A stretch of DNA of 64,000 nt from Burhinus oedicnemus (Eukaryota > Chordata > Aves > Charadriiformes > Burhinidae). Location of the stretch: the NCBI GenBank assembly GCA_008921705.1, contig VFFE01007072.1:1231090-1295089 (forward strand). Direction: 5' to 3'. How positions within the stretch are numbered: position 1 is the stretch's first letter; the number at the start of each line of letters is the position of its first letter. The translations under genes were made by a program, and so were the position numbers. This document shows, one piece after another, positions 25,206 through 39,100 of this stretch. Below the pieces are notes generated by a model that worked only from the letters and a program-made list of their open reading frames with translations, was not told the origin of the DNA and did no database searches.

Positions 25206-28200
25206 CATGCAGTTTCACTTTTACTCAGAAATGAAAAAAAATCTAGCTAAATATGCTTTCAATTTCTGCTGTCACTTCATGTTTACCACAAAAATATTCA
25301 TGTTTTTCTTCCCAAGCACCACACAAAGTGAAGTATGCTTCCATAAAATACAAAGTCTTTCTAATGAAATCCTGACTCATCGACATCAACAAAGGTTACT
25401 AACATTGTGGATTTACCTGGACAAAAATAATAATAAAAGAAAACCTTGGAAATGCGTTTAACAAAACTGTATTTAGGATATCAGGTGACTACGGAATAAC
25501 ACAGGCTTTATATATTAGCTGCCAAGGCTTAATGTGTATGCAAACACTCATATATTATTATTGCCATTTAAATTATAAAAGCAGGAAACAATATAAATAT
25601 ATTTTATGAATAATATATACTTTTATGCCTATATAAATATATATAAAGATAATTAAATCTCATGCAACACTTTTATATTTACCATGCGTACTTTAAGGGC
25701 TTCTATGCAATACTGATGCTGCATTAAAAATCAGGTTCCTCATGTTCTGTGACTTAACTGTCTCAAGGAACTGAAAATATTGGCATGCCTAAAACTTCCT
25801 TGTATTAAAATTTATACAAATTATATGATTTCTGTGAACATGAAGTCAACTAAAACTAAACAGCTTTTATAACCTAAAAAGGTAAACAGTGTAAGGATAC
25901 CTTGTCATCATTGATATGAACTCTAATGGCAGCTGGAGAACTTTACGGGATGGCACAATTTATGTTAGACGGACAGCACCAGCTCACCCAAGAACTCGGG
26001 AGAAGTTGCATCCTGCTGTCCTTCCTCCACAGCACCAGGACAGACTGACGGGGCCTGGCAGTGAACCGATGAAAGCTGAAAGGCATGCTTACTCAGACAC
26101 CTAAGGAAAGAAGCTACATCCCAATTAGAGACTTGTGCACGTCTGCAAATCTGAGATGCAGCAGTTACTTTGTGGACATTTTATTCTATAATTATGCTGA
26201 GAAATAAACTAAAAAAAAGCATGATAAATGAAGAGTCTGCATTAAAAATGCATATAGGTCTTTTAATATTACATATTTGCCCTACACTTACATGTATTAT
26301 AATGTTTATAATGAAGAAAATAAAGGAATTCATGCTAAAAACTGAGATGTCAAAATAAATTCTCCAGACTTTGACCTCTGTGCATTTTCAACAACGTACG
26401 CATTTCTACTTTATATGTGTAATGCGTATTCTTCCAGTATTTGGATACTACCCCACCTAAATAAATTATTTCTCCTTTTGTTTCAAGGTCAGTGCACTAT
26501 ACACCAGAAGTTTTAACTGAAAATCAGAACCCAGACCAAAATCAACTGTGTAGGTTACAGCCAGCCTACGAGGTTTGAAGGCGGCGAGGATAAAGAGCTT
26601 AATCCACTGTCCAAATCCAAAGTTTTAACTTGAATTGATGTCAGGTTGTAACTTTGAAATAGTCATTGATTTTTCAGTAGAAGAAAAACCCAAGCTAAAC
26701 TGCAATTGGTGCAAGGACCTCTGTTTCCTAAACCTCCCACAAGTGCCCATCGCATCCAGGGAGCCACTGCAGTAATTTCAGCGACAAAAATGGAAGACCA
26801 AAGAAACCATGAAAATGAACTAAAGCACCCAGGTCCCTGCCCTGTGGCAGGGCACAACATCCCATAAACATCCCCTGCAGATGTGTGCCAATCTGCTGCT
26901 TAAAAAATCTACAGGAAAAGAGCTTTCACATCATCATTAGGTGCCTGTTATTCTCCATCTTAACATTCAACAAAAACATTTTTTGCAAATAAAGCTAATC
27001 CCCTCCTTCCCACAGGAAATATGGAGAACAATCAATAAATATTTCTTGTTGCAGCAATCTTTTAGGTATTAGAAGGGAGAATTCCTTCTTCAGACTTCTT
27101 TTGTTCTATATGGGGAATACTCAGTTCCCCTTATTTTTTTTCTTATATGCAGCGTTATCTACTGTTTCCATTTGGGGGAATTTGCCCACCTATTTCTTAA
27201 AATGTGTTGCCCAAAATCACTGGCACTTTCACATCTTACGTATCTTCTATTAAAAATTCCTGCTAACCCTCAAGTCAGTTTTGCTTTTTGCAGTAGCATC
27301 AAGTTGCTCATCTCTGTGCAACCCCGTGCTTTTTTTCCTCACTGCATCTTGCAAGATGGGGGGACCGGCTTGCTTTGATGCACTTCATTTTCCCTCAAGT
27401 TCAGTATTTCACATTCATTCCTACTGAATTTTAGTTTGTTGCTTTTGGATCACCTGTGCAATCTGCTTGATTATTCTGAATTGTGAGCACTGCCTGTCCA
27501 CCTAGTACCACCTGCAGACCTCAAACTGACTTTGTATTCCAGCAAACACGTTAATGGATATTCTGAACCAGGACCATGACATAGCCTCAGAAACTGTACT
27601 GGAAAAGCCTTTTTAGATTCTGCCCCCCCCCCCCCAATTTTCTATTAACGGGGTCTTCGCCGTATTTCCTTAGCATAGAGTCAATAGTTCACTTACAGTC
27701 ATACAGCCACATACATCATGGTAGAATTACCGTGTTACAGCTCTGCCTCAGTTCTGTGCCTGTTATCACTAAACAATACGTTTCCGCTCAGCGTAAGAGT
27801 GTAAATCCAAAAAGTCTCCAAAAGTAGAAACTACACCAGCCTAAATTATCCATGACCTCATTTTTAAAACATAAATGCATCTGCCTTCGCTCTCCCAAAC
27901 AATGCCAGCTTTCATTGCTTATTAGCCCAGGTCTCCCACAAACACCTTTGGCAGCGTTACCTCACTCCTTAGCCAAGGGAAAAACACCTAAAAATATTTC
28001 CATCGAGCTATTACTATAGCCTCCCAACTTCTCCCTGTGATTCACAGTCCGTGATGCTAACAGAACAGCTTGCTGGCTCAAGAGAGGTGGTAAACTGAGC
28101 TGCACACACGGCTAGTCTACCCAACGCACGCTCAGTACCTCATTCTACCCACGCTTAGGTGTTCTCCTGTTCCTGTCGCACCTTCAGCTCCTCTAAGCTG

Positions 28201-28534
28201 TAAGAGCTTGCAGACACTGTAGAGAGGAAACAAATCCCACCAAGGTGGGCTTCACCTAATGTGAAGAGCTGCTGGTGCGGTAGCAGATGGGCACCACGTC
28301 CCACAAGGAGAGAGGCTGTGATGCTGCCCAGGTCCATCACGTCCAAATCTAGCCCAAACGTATCTTAACGTGTTCCGAGTACAACGATTAGCACAACTAT
28401 TAGCATAACAGTATTAAAGGGATATGGTATTTGAATAAAAAAGTAAGTATAAGTGAATTGTAAAATACCTGAGTCTATTACCTTTCCATTCTACAGATAA
28501 TTTGTTATTATAAAAACTACAGGATTCAACAGCA
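25206..28534. other. Intergenic between the CpG patch and the TAF2 3' end
   Basis: Very AT-rich around 25548-25680 (TATATA-type). A 13-base C run at 27623-27635. No gene recognised. Confidence 0.55.
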
Positions 28535-28553
28535 GGTATATAATATAAAAGTA

Positions 28554-28559
28554 TTTATT
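28554..28559 (-). promoter_or_regulatory. Candidate distal polyadenylation signal of TAF2
   Basis: AATAAA on the minus strand (TTTATT on plus), about 1.36 kb after the stop codon. It is the last canonical signal before the gene-free region. Confidence 0.45.
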
Positions 28560-29166
28560 AACTTTCACAAAACAGAATATGGCTTAAAAAAGTCTTCTTG
28601 GGTCCCTGTTGAACTTTCTCTCTATGCCCTAAGAAGGAGAATCAGTCTCTCGCAAGAATTTGGGAAAAAAATTTAAAATATTTAACCCAAATACAACCAT
28701 CTTCTAGAAAGCTAAATGTGAAGTGAACTCTGGGCAACAGAAATCAACCAGTGCATGGAAATAAAACCCTCTACATACAAATAAAGAAAACACATAAAAA
28801 GTGGCAGAGATGATTTATCTCTATTATCAAAACTTCTAAAAACTTAAATTTTTAAATAAAAAATTTGCTGGGTGTAATAGTACACTGCATAAAACACAGC
28901 TGAAGAAATTTAAACGTATCCATCATTTAAAGTCCCAGACCTAGGTTAATCTACCAATGTATTTCTCCTGTGGTTTCATGAGCTGATCGTATAGAACGCT
29001 TCCAAAAAAGCCACCCCTCAGCAGGAGGAAATGTATATTTTTCAATCTTTTAACTTTTAAGCTTTTCAAAAATATTTTTTACTTTCAGCAAAGCCATCTT
29101 TCAAAAGCATATTCCAATGTCAAGCTTGAAGAAAAAATTCTGCCTCTGTCAAAATAATTTGCAAAC

Positions 29167-29172
29167 TTTATT
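29167..29172 (-). promoter_or_regulatory. Candidate proximal polyadenylation signal of TAF2
   Basis: AATAAA on the minus strand, about 750 nt after the stop. It could give a shorter transcript. The choice between the two sites cannot be read from sequence alone. Confidence 0.35.
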
Positions 29173-29919
29173 GGATTTTTAAAAGCCTGATTACAGGACA
29201 AAACATGCATTAAGCATTTCGCTAAAATTCCAAAAACATAATTGCAGAATGTCATTATATTCAAAGGGTCATGTTCATAATAAATACCTGCAGCTTAAAA
29301 GCAGCTTGGAATTTCTTAAGAGTTTTAGTATCTGAAAAAGGCAAATGTTCTATATACTGTTCTTAAAATTCTGACATTACATTGCAATGGTTAAAGCAAG
29401 AAACAGCTCAGCTGAAGACTACAGAAAATCCCTGTCTTCTCAGGAGGTCTACGCTCAGTTATACAATACTACGCTGGAAACAGCACTTCACCAAAGGTCT
29501 GGCAATTGGCTTCTGCTTAAAACATACTCTGCCTCACAACATTCTTCAAAGGATTAAAACATAATTGATTCTGGCAGTACACATGGTCAGCATGATGTGC
29601 AGGGGGTTGCCAGTGGACATGGGGCCCTTACATAAAGGGCTGTTTTCTTTGTTTAAAGTGGAAAAAAGAGTGGGAGGTGTGGAGAACAGTGAAATACAAA
29701 ATGACTCAGAATCATAAAACATATTTTTTGAATCAGATTATTTCAACAACCGCATATGCAAATAGAAGGCTTCAAACAAGGATGGTGGCAGAGCTTCTGA
29801 ATTGCTAAGGCAATTCACATATTCTTATTTCCATAAAAAAAGATAGAAGCTATAGTTATATACATCCTTCCAAGTATTCAGAGAATATTGCAAGTTGAAC
29901 TCCAGAGAAGCCATCGATA

Positions 29920-30185
29920 TCAGTCTGAAAGTGACGGGGAACGGATTGATCGTGCACTGGCTGGACTGTTAGAGAAAGTAAAGGGATCCTTTTCCTTTTC
30001 TTTATTATCATGTTTATGTTTATGTTTGTGCTTATGCTTGTGTTTCTTCTTCTTTTTCTTGTGCTCATGGTGGTGATGATGATGGTGATCACTATGTTTT
30101 GAGGAGTTTGATTCTTTACTAAATACAGACAGTGGAGCTGCTGAGACAGGGTGCATGTTCATCTCTCCCGAAGATTGCTCTTTAC
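29920..30185 (-). CDS. TAF2: TAF2 last coding exon, His/Lys-rich tail and stop
   Basis: The acceptor is CATTTTTTTAG. The exon completes Gly and then gives 87 codons and TGA at 29920-29922. The order is [20 protein letters not shown], a serine-rich stretch, seven consecutive His, six Lys, an alternating His-Lys run, [20 protein letters not shown] and the terminal RSPSLSD. The layout is the same as in human TAF2. Histidine runs are a known nuclear-speckle targeting feature, and the tail is predicted to be disordered. The 3' UTR follows in the same exon. Confidence 0.97.
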
Positions 30186-33100
30186 CTAAAAAAATGGATA
30201 TAGTGGGATTAATGTTTAGCTTGCATTGTTTTTAAACATAAGAAATTCTGAAATATTAGATCAAACCTCCATTATCATTTAAACATGCAAACACAGAATC
30301 TGTTACTATATTTGTACCATTAGCTTTTTGGTTTTTTTCTTCAGAAAAGGCTCTGAACGTGCCATTAATGCTCCTGTACTACTGACAATTTTTACAGAGG
30401 AACTCCTTCCTCCCTCAAAATTATAAATTTATCCCAGACAATTAGGAATTGTAAACAGCTAAGAAAGTGCAAGTTATACTAGCTTCCAGAAATTCATTTT
30501 TAAACAGAGTAGGAAAGCCGCTATACTATGAGTAACAAAAATCTAACTGCTTAGGAAAACTATGATACAACGTGCAGGACTGGCATAGATTTAAGTGCAG
30601 TTTTGGGATGTGAACCCCTTTTAGTCAGGAGCTAAAGCTCCCTGCAGGAACATACAAACTTTTTGATAGCGAACAGAAGAATTAAATTCCTTTTTCCAAA
30701 AATTGCATCTTACAACCAATTTAGCGTACTTGAAAGATTATATAAAGTTCTATTCTCAAACAACAACAAAAAAATTCCAAAAAAGACAATTACACCATCT
30801 TTATTAGTATACATTTCACAAATACACTAGAACTACTTATATATTGAGTAAGCCTGGTATCTGAGGAGAGAAAATCTGATCCATGACCTCTTAATTCCTG
30901 AACCGCTTTCTCATTCTCTCTTTGGCTTATTTAATATTTTGTTATTCAACACAAACTGCAATAGCTTCAATAGTAGGGATTAAAGGGCAATAATCTAAGA
31001 ATAACATGTTAATGAGGGTAAACACTTGGAAGGTAGGAAAGCTCAAATTCCTTTAGGCAGAAATTGAACCAAATTACTCACATTGCAAGAACGTGCTTCA
31101 ACTACTAGACAAAAGTAGAAAAGCACCACCAGATTTTTGAAGGCAACTACTCTGTTAAGTATTATTAAAATGGATTTTCTTCACAGCTGCTATAAATGTC
31201 GGGGTTTTTTCCCCTCTCCAGTTTTTGATGAAAATATCCCTGTTAAATAACTAGGAATTATGTTATAGCCTTTGTAATTATCTTTGTCTGTATATGTGAA
31301 ACTGCATTTTTTCCCAGTACATCTTTTTGGTTGGTTGGTTGGTTTTCTATCTTTAAAGGCAAGAATGATTTGTCTATGGTAAGGATTCCTGGAAATCTGA
31401 AGAGCTAGATCCCTGAAGTATGACAAATAAGCATTGAGAAAGATTTCCATGCAATCTTTTTAGCCTTATCCAAAAGATTAAGAACTGATGCAATCAAGCA
31501 CATATATAGGAAAGTTTCTAGACAGTACAGCTGTTCTGATTTTTGTTTGTTTTTAAATATGGCTGGAAATAACAAAATCTACATCTGTAAGCAGTGTTTA
31601 GAAGTCAGAATAGAAATACAAAACATTTTTACAGTGAGGATAACCAAGGACTTACTACGGGACATGGTGGAATCTCTATTGCTTAAAGTCTTAAACAGCA
31701 AAAGTGATGTCTTCTAGAAATATGTTTGGGCTCGACTGCAAGATGTGAATATGGTGCAACATAAAATTCTGCTGATGTTACAAAGGAGGCTAGACTAGAT
31801 TACAATAGTTTCCTATAGACTTAAAATCTCTAATATGCAAGTATTTTAAAAAACTTTAATTTTTATTTCATCAGAACTATGCAGTAGTAAGCTCGTGTTA
31901 TCAATGCAAAGATTTATTGTTACAACTCACAATGACTTTACTTTTTTTATGTATATTACGGCAGATAGAAGATATGGACACAAATGCAAACTTCCACTTG
32001 TTGCCTCCACTGCGCAGTTACTACAACTTTTTTTATGTTGTTACCTGGAGCCATTCTTGACAATCCAGACAGCACGCAGGTGCACCATATTTGATGCAAA
32101 AAGATACAAGATTGCTTCACAATTTAACTATTTCTAATTATATTTCTCTTAAGGAACTCCTACCTGTACCTAAATCTATCCCCATAACCTGTGCTCATTC
32201 CTCTAAAGCATACAGCTTTTAAACAAGTAAGAAAATTTTCCTTAGCAGTTGCAAGAATGCAAAACCAGCCACAAAACAGAAGACAGAACGGTGGAAAAAG
32301 GAGCATATCTGACTCGGGCCAATAGAAAAGAAATGGCTGGAGGCTGCAACTTAGAAAACCAAAGCACACAGTATTTGACACCATTAAAACAGGCTACAGT
32401 AGTTAAAGGTGGACTGTTGCAGTAACACAAACACAGCTTCTAGTAACACAGAAATAAAGGTTGTGGCAAAAAGCCTGAAGAAGACCGATCAGTGTTTGTC
32501 CATAAAAGATGTACAAAAGATTTATCCAAGGTATGGAACACATTCTCACGTCTCTCAAGCTACCGGCACGTGATGCATTAAAACATACAAGGCAAACTGA
32601 AGTCAACTTAAAAGAAAACAGAAACCCCACACACAACACAAACCCTTAAAACTTCACAGCTCCATTAGTTCCAAATTGTGAAGTTATTTTTGTATGGAAA
32701 CTGAACCTGTAAGTCTAGACACTACATTTGTAACAATCTCAAACCAAAGCTAAGCCTCTGAGCTTTAAAATTTTTAACCCAGTATAACTGGGTTAAGGAC
32801 ACGGGCTTAAGTCTGCAGGGATGATGTCGCAGTAGTGCGAAGTGCCAGTGAAGACCAAGGATGCAACCAAACAGATCCTCTTGACACTGTTGCACCACCT
32901 GCCACTTGTGCAAGTTTCCCGCTGTTTGCTGAACAAGCAGCTCTGCCAAGGCAACAGTCTGCATTACCACTTCCGTACTTGTTTCAGGTAGGTTGTGAAA
33001 AAAATTTATTATTTAAAGCAGTTAAACACCATTGACTGGAGTGAGTTAGGGAGCAAATACAACAGTAGCTTAAGCAAGCAGGACTGAAGGGGTGGTGACA

Positions 33101-36100
33101 AGCACCTAGAAACCAAAAAAGGAAGATCTTCAGGAAGTGGAGAAAAGGGATCCAGCTGCAACTCAATGGCTACTAACACTTAAGGAGACAGTCAATATTA
33201 GTAATACAGCACAAATGTCAATAAGAAAAGAAAGAATGTGATTACAAAAACCTACATTTACTGAGCCAGTACTAATAGTACACATACACTTCCTTCATAG
33301 AGGTCAATGATAGCTATAATCTGTTGGTTTTTTTAAATGCAAAAATAACAACTATCCAGAAATATTCCTCCTACTGTTAAAAGAGTACTTTGAAATCAGG
33401 AACTGAATGTATTGATCCTGGATGATGGCTCAAAAAGAATGTACACAGACTACCAAACTCAGTTGTCTGTAAAATGGACAGACCTGTAAAAGCTCTATAA
33501 AAAATTTTACAGCTTTGTACCTGTAAAATTCACTGTTAAACTTGCAGAATACTTTTTCTTCATTTTAATGTATTTTTAATTAATATCTACTTAAAGCCCA
33601 TGCTAGGACCTTGCCAAACTAGGAAAGCAAGGGTAAATAGGAATTGCTTTCCAGGGCATCAATCATCCTCATATCAACAGGGGTTGCAGGACTGCTGCAA
33701 GGAGGCACGGAGCACTCCTTCTTCCTGCAGGGAACCCACTTCCTCCTTGCAGAGGGGGGAGCAGGACTGGAACCCGGGTTTCTCAACTCACAAAAACACA
33801 CAGTAAGTGGAGGGTTAGCCCAGGAGCTTGCTTCTGAAGTGGTTAGTAGCATTCCTTGGAAGAAAATGCACATACATGTGTCTATCCACTTGGATCTCCT
33901 TCTCTTTGGGATGTGGAGATTCCAATGTAATTATTGGGTTTGCAGTGCTCCAGCTAGCTGGGCAGGTGTTTATAATTAGACAGAATTACTAACCCATGGG
34001 AGAAAGATCAGAAACTTTGTGCACACCTTGCCACTGGGACCAATACAAATGCCGTAGATAGATATGAAAACACAGATCTTGTAGTTTAGTTTTAGAATGA
34101 AAAGGGTTTAGATCTTGATAAGCTTTAAAGTAACATTTTCTGTCATAATGAAAATCGCTGTCAGATAACTGTAACATCCTGTTCATCAATTATCTAGGGT
34201 AAGTTGTTTTCTTTTTAAGAATCATTGGTGTGTGAACATTGAACAATGTTGTTGGATACAGTGTTTACCTGTTTTACTCTTATTTTGTTATTGAACCTTT
34301 ACAATTTGGGAACCTGTAACTTGAGACTTTAACATGCCAATAAGCTTTCCTAAGATCTTCCATACGGTCTCTCCTTTATTTCTGACTGTGTAAAGAGGGT
34401 GGGACACCACAAACTTACAGTCTCTGTTTCTTTGCATGTACAATCTATTTTTTAAAACAGCTGGCTTATGTAGGACTTCTCCAAATTGTCGGTTGTTAAA
34501 AATGACCCCATTTGCACCCTGATTTATTCAAATGTCAGAGAGGGAGAAACCAACTTCACAAATCACAGGAAAGGGTAAGGCCCATGGGTCCAGTGTTTCA
34601 GCTGAGGACAGGCGGGTGCTTCAGAACCTGACACCGACCACCTCTGGGTAGAAGGGGACACCAACACAAGCATGTGAGCACGATGCGTTTCTCCCAGAAC
34701 CCAAATAAAGCTTGCTAATGAGAATAATAATGTACTCTCTTTGTCTAGTAGTTGAACTGCAGCTCTGGCTAGCATTTTCTCTAAAGAGAGAACACTAAAA
34801 AAAGCTGAAAAGATCTTAAAAACTGTTCTGACAATTATCCTGTTTTTCCTTATTCCTACTTTTCTTTTTTGGTATTACCCTGGAAACATCCAAGTCACGC
34901 TACTTTTTAATTTAATGCTGTGTTTATGCATCTGTTAAACCATCAACAAAGCACACACAAAAAGTCACCAAGCATAAATAATCCCAAGCTTCTACAATGC
35001 AAGACTGTCTTGTCATTTGTATTAAGCAGAATTTTCAAATTATGTATCTCTGGAAAAAAGTTACCAATTTTCTGTCTAGTAGAGTGTTCTTTTAAGGACT
35101 GTATGACAAAATTTGAAGTTTGAGAGTGAGAAGTAAAGGTCTAGTTAAAAAAAAAACCAAACCAAAACCACCCAAAAGTTTTCTGAGGATGTGCTAAACA
35201 AATCAATTAATTTGGCTTCAACATAAAAATTTTAACTAGTTCCAATTTACAGATTCATTTGTCTTCATATTTTTTAGTGGGATTTATATCTAGATAGATA
35301 ATTCCTTATACCTATACCAAAGGACAGCCTCTGCTAAGTATTGCAAAGATAAGCTGGTGATTTAATTCCAATGTACTTTTAACCAGTAACCATTTTATTA
35401 ATTTCCTTATTTTACTTTCATTTAACAACTATATTGCTTTGATCTTACATTAAAATAATAGCTTAACGGTGGCATTATTTTTACTACACTTACTTTAATA
35501 TTCTAGAAAATTCTAGACTATTCCCTACTCTAGAGAAAAAGAACATTTAAATCAGTAAGTCAGTGCAGAATACTTTCTGCCTGTAAGTTTCAGGTAGTTC
35601 ACTTGAAAATTTAGTTGTTAGCCTTATCCATCTGACGAGTTTGAGAGTGATCAGTTGCTTTCTCAGAGACAGTCAGAGCTATAATATTATGTTGTTTTTA
35701 TTAAATCATGTAGTTGACACACTGCAGCCACATGCTGATGCAATTCTCATTTATGTTGTCACTTTATATGCTGGGCTTACGTTTATATTAAAGCTGCTTT
35801 CGCGCACTTTAGGGTAAAGCACTTGAAAACACCCTTGCTTATGAGGTGTACAATTAACCACATACTATTGCAGTGAGGCAAAATTAGCTACAGAACCTCA
35901 AAGCCCATGAGTTACCAGTTTGGAAGCAGTTATATATTAGGTAATAAAGTCAACATATGTGTAATGGATACTATCAAACAGATACTATGTTAATATTATA
36001 TGTAATTAAAGGGTAGTTGAACAGAACAGTTGTAACAGCGTTTCCCTCCTTAAAAAATAAAGGAAAAATCCATCATTGTCAGTAGTGTCCTTATATCTGG

Positions 36101-39100
36101 GAAGTATTCATTTATATATTTGTGTACATGATGATGTTTCAGTAACCCTTTTTAAGAGGGAGCCACTAACTAATGGCTGAACACTGAGGTACTGCTGCTG
36201 CTCTTACAGCTAACTTGGGTAACTCTGGTGAGCTGCAGAGGACCAGACTTTTTATACAGTTCAGACTGAATTCCTATTAACTACTGGATCTACACTTGGA
36301 ATGCGGTGATTTACAACACAGGCTTAAATCTACTGTTGTAAATGTAGTGTTTAAACATAGTAACTACAGCAGTTTCCCTCTACACTTAATTGCAGTATGT
36401 GCTGTATCCAGTTTCAAATCGTTCCAGAAACAATTCAGTCCAGCTAAGCCTTTATTTCTTGAAACTGCAGACAGTAGATGTGATAAACTAGACCACAATC
36501 CAATCAACACGTACGAGTGTGGCCTAGATCTTCGAAGTTTCACATACATCTACATGATAAACAGTGACCTACAAGGTCAGCAGTGGAAATTTCCAGTTTG
36601 ATTATCCTGGAAAACATTAAATGGACTAATAGAATGGCTGAAGATTTTTTCTGATCTGAGTTCAAGTGCTCAGGATGCGTCCTCAAAGCCCACGGCTCCT
36701 GAATATGATCAGAAAAAGGACTGCCAGTGCACAAAGAGAACAGCACTGTATTTAGGTTGGGGTTTTTTTTGTAGAAATAAAGATAAGAGAGAATTAGATA
36801 CTGCTTTGTATCAACTATCAAACTACCAAAAATAGTTGGGAAAATTCTAATTAAATGTTTATCATTGATGACCTGTTAAGCCATAACGATGTATATCTTC
36901 ACTGGTAGATCACGCAGGCTAAAGCCAGGCATTTATTTCAGGAGCAGAAAAGAACAGGGCCAATCAATAACCACCGACACGTACAGAACTTTTTCAAGGT
37001 TAATTTTGAAGTATTATACTTTCAGATGAGTGGAATATTAAAGTAAATAAAGAAGTGCATATTAATCTGCTTTCACTGAAGTCAACAACACGTGACAAGT
37101 CACCTTGAAACAAGAGTTTAAATCTACTGCTTGCACAAAATTTGATCTTGAAATTCTTTTGATCTTTAGATAAGAGTAGGAAGCATCACTACTACTCTTG
37201 ATGATTTAGTAGCAAACACAAATCTGTTCTTGCATTAGAAACGTGACCTTGCACAGCTTTAGAGGCTCAAAGGAGGGTACCGTGTTTCTAGTCCTTAGGG
37301 CAGATGAATAATCAACACACCGCCATTCTTCAGACAGTTCACAACTGATGTTTTGTTTGTTCAAGTAACTTTTTGAAAAACCCTCAGAATCCCTTATAAC
37401 TACCAGAGTCCACAGTTCTATTATCATACCAGGATGCTTTAGTAGGATTTAAAACATGTTCTATAGGAACAACTACGAAAGGTGCTGTGATTATAGTACT
37501 GAAATCTGTAATCCTGCAAGAATTATGGTACAAGACTTCTTTTATTGCCCTTGCTGCGTGTCTTAACACTAACCTTTCACATCCATGAGCAGAAGCGTAC
37601 AGAAAAAAAAGCTTTTAAAGCAAAATAATATTTTCCTGGCTTTATGGGGGTTACATCAACTTGAACAAATCCAAATTATCATTTGGGGTGGTGTGGGGAA
37701 TGCAGAAAAAAAAAAAAAAAAAAAAGAATACACAGATACGGCAGGATTTAGACCCAACATGAACTTCCTCCTGGCAGCTGCTGTTCGCAGGCTGTGTTTG
37801 GCTGATGACCTAACCCTTCATGTGACATGTGGGGACATAACCCACAGCTGTGAGAGGAAAACTGAGTATGGACTAAGAGCTCGCTGCCTTCCAAGTAAGA
37901 GTCACAGAACTGAGACAGATAGAAGATCTTACAGATTTACTAGTAAGATACTGCGACCATTTCAGAACCTGTTGTCAATCTACTTCACAATAATCACTCA
38001 CTGAAGTGTACCCATCCTCTGTCATTGCTGCAAAAACTCAAAAGCCCTCAGGAAATATTATCTGCGATTGCTTTGTAAAACAGAACACTCCTATGTGTGA
38101 ACAATTTTATTTACGTATGCTTTTATTTCTCCCCATCTGTTTGGCATTTCTTCTCAGAAGTATGCCATTTCCTAAAGATTGAACTGCCTCCATTTACTCG
38201 GTCTGAAATTCATACATCTCTGCTTCTAAGAAAAAATGCTATGAATAAGAAACAGGTGAAATTTTAGAAGCAGAGAATATCTGAAGTGGAACTGTTTCTA
38301 ACCGCACAAACCAAAGAAAATGAAATTAATCTGAAGTGTTTCAAAATAATGCTTTTCAAAGGCTTATTATTCAAAATGAATTCTGTAGCAAACCCCAGCA
38401 TTTGTCTCATTTATTACCTAGGAAAGAAAATGTATTCCAGCGTGCTGAATGCCTCAACAGCAGAGGTGAGAAGGTCACTCAGCACACAAGTGAAACCCAA
38501 AGCAGCTTTTGCCTGCTGTAGGTCTACGAACGCAGCAGTCAACTGGCCATTACTCCACTCCTGATCAGATCTTACCCTTTCTGCACTCTAGTGCAAACTT
38601 AATATTCAACAGTCCTGGAGCACAGAGCTGGCGTACACAGGGTCCCGAAAGTCCTATTTGTGAAGTATTTGGCAGACTTTCATTTTTTATTTTATATTCT
38701 GTAGAGCATGTAAATCTAGTAAAAAAAATATTCGTTGCAAAATATCATCTAAGAGTTATAAATACTAATCCTCAGTGGATCAGCTTCACACTTGCATGCC
38801 CTGGATGTGTCATTCTTTGCCGTAACAGAAATGTGATGGTTGACCATAATATTGAGGACAAAATTCAAAGCAGCTCTGAGAGTTTTAAAGTAAAGGCTGT
38901 GTGGAATTAGGAACTAGGCTCCTAAGATCATGAGAGCAACCTGTATGCAGCCTTCCCTGTCACTCTTCTGAAATGCCTATGATTTAGACAAAAAGTTGTG
39001 AGTTTTGCTACTCTACATATCTAACAACAAATACATCCTGGTGGAGCTGGCTGTACAGGCACATGTCATTAACCAAAGGCCATCTGGAATCCAGAAACTA

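Larger units (their letters stand above)
28535..29919 (-). other. TAF2: TAF2 3' UTR (end inferred)
   Basis: This is the non-coding stretch after the TGA. Two AATAAA signals are visible on the minus strand, a proximal one at 29172-29167 and a distal one at 28559-28554. The end given assumes cleavage about 20 nt after the distal signal, giving a UTR of about 1.4 kb; the proximal site would give about 0.77 kb. No repeat is seen inside it. Confidence 0.55.

Noticed and set aside
24861..25250. 129-codon plus-strand open frame in the CpG-rich patch
   Set aside because: CpG-rich DNA has few stops; the sequence is low-complexity Ala/Pro/Ser with no domain.
1..28500. Search for ENPP2 exon 1 (MARRSSFQSCQ...)
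   Set aside because: No match found on either strand; ENPP2 probably starts to the left of the window.
29888..30076. Plus-strand open frame with a Leu/Cys/Phe repeat
   Set aside because: Mirror image of the TAF2 His/Lys tail on the other strand.
32722..32970. Minus-strand 82-codon open frame, considered for the missing TAF2 LSKYRP exon
   Set aside because: Translation does not resemble the human segment and the phases do not fit.
37585..38004. 139-codon plus-strand open frame antisense to TAF2
   Set aside because: Runs through a poly-A tract in the large TAF2 intron; lysine run from the homopolymer; no motif.
38509..38910. 133-codon plus-strand open frame in the TAF2 intron
   Set aside because: No conserved motif, no splice context.
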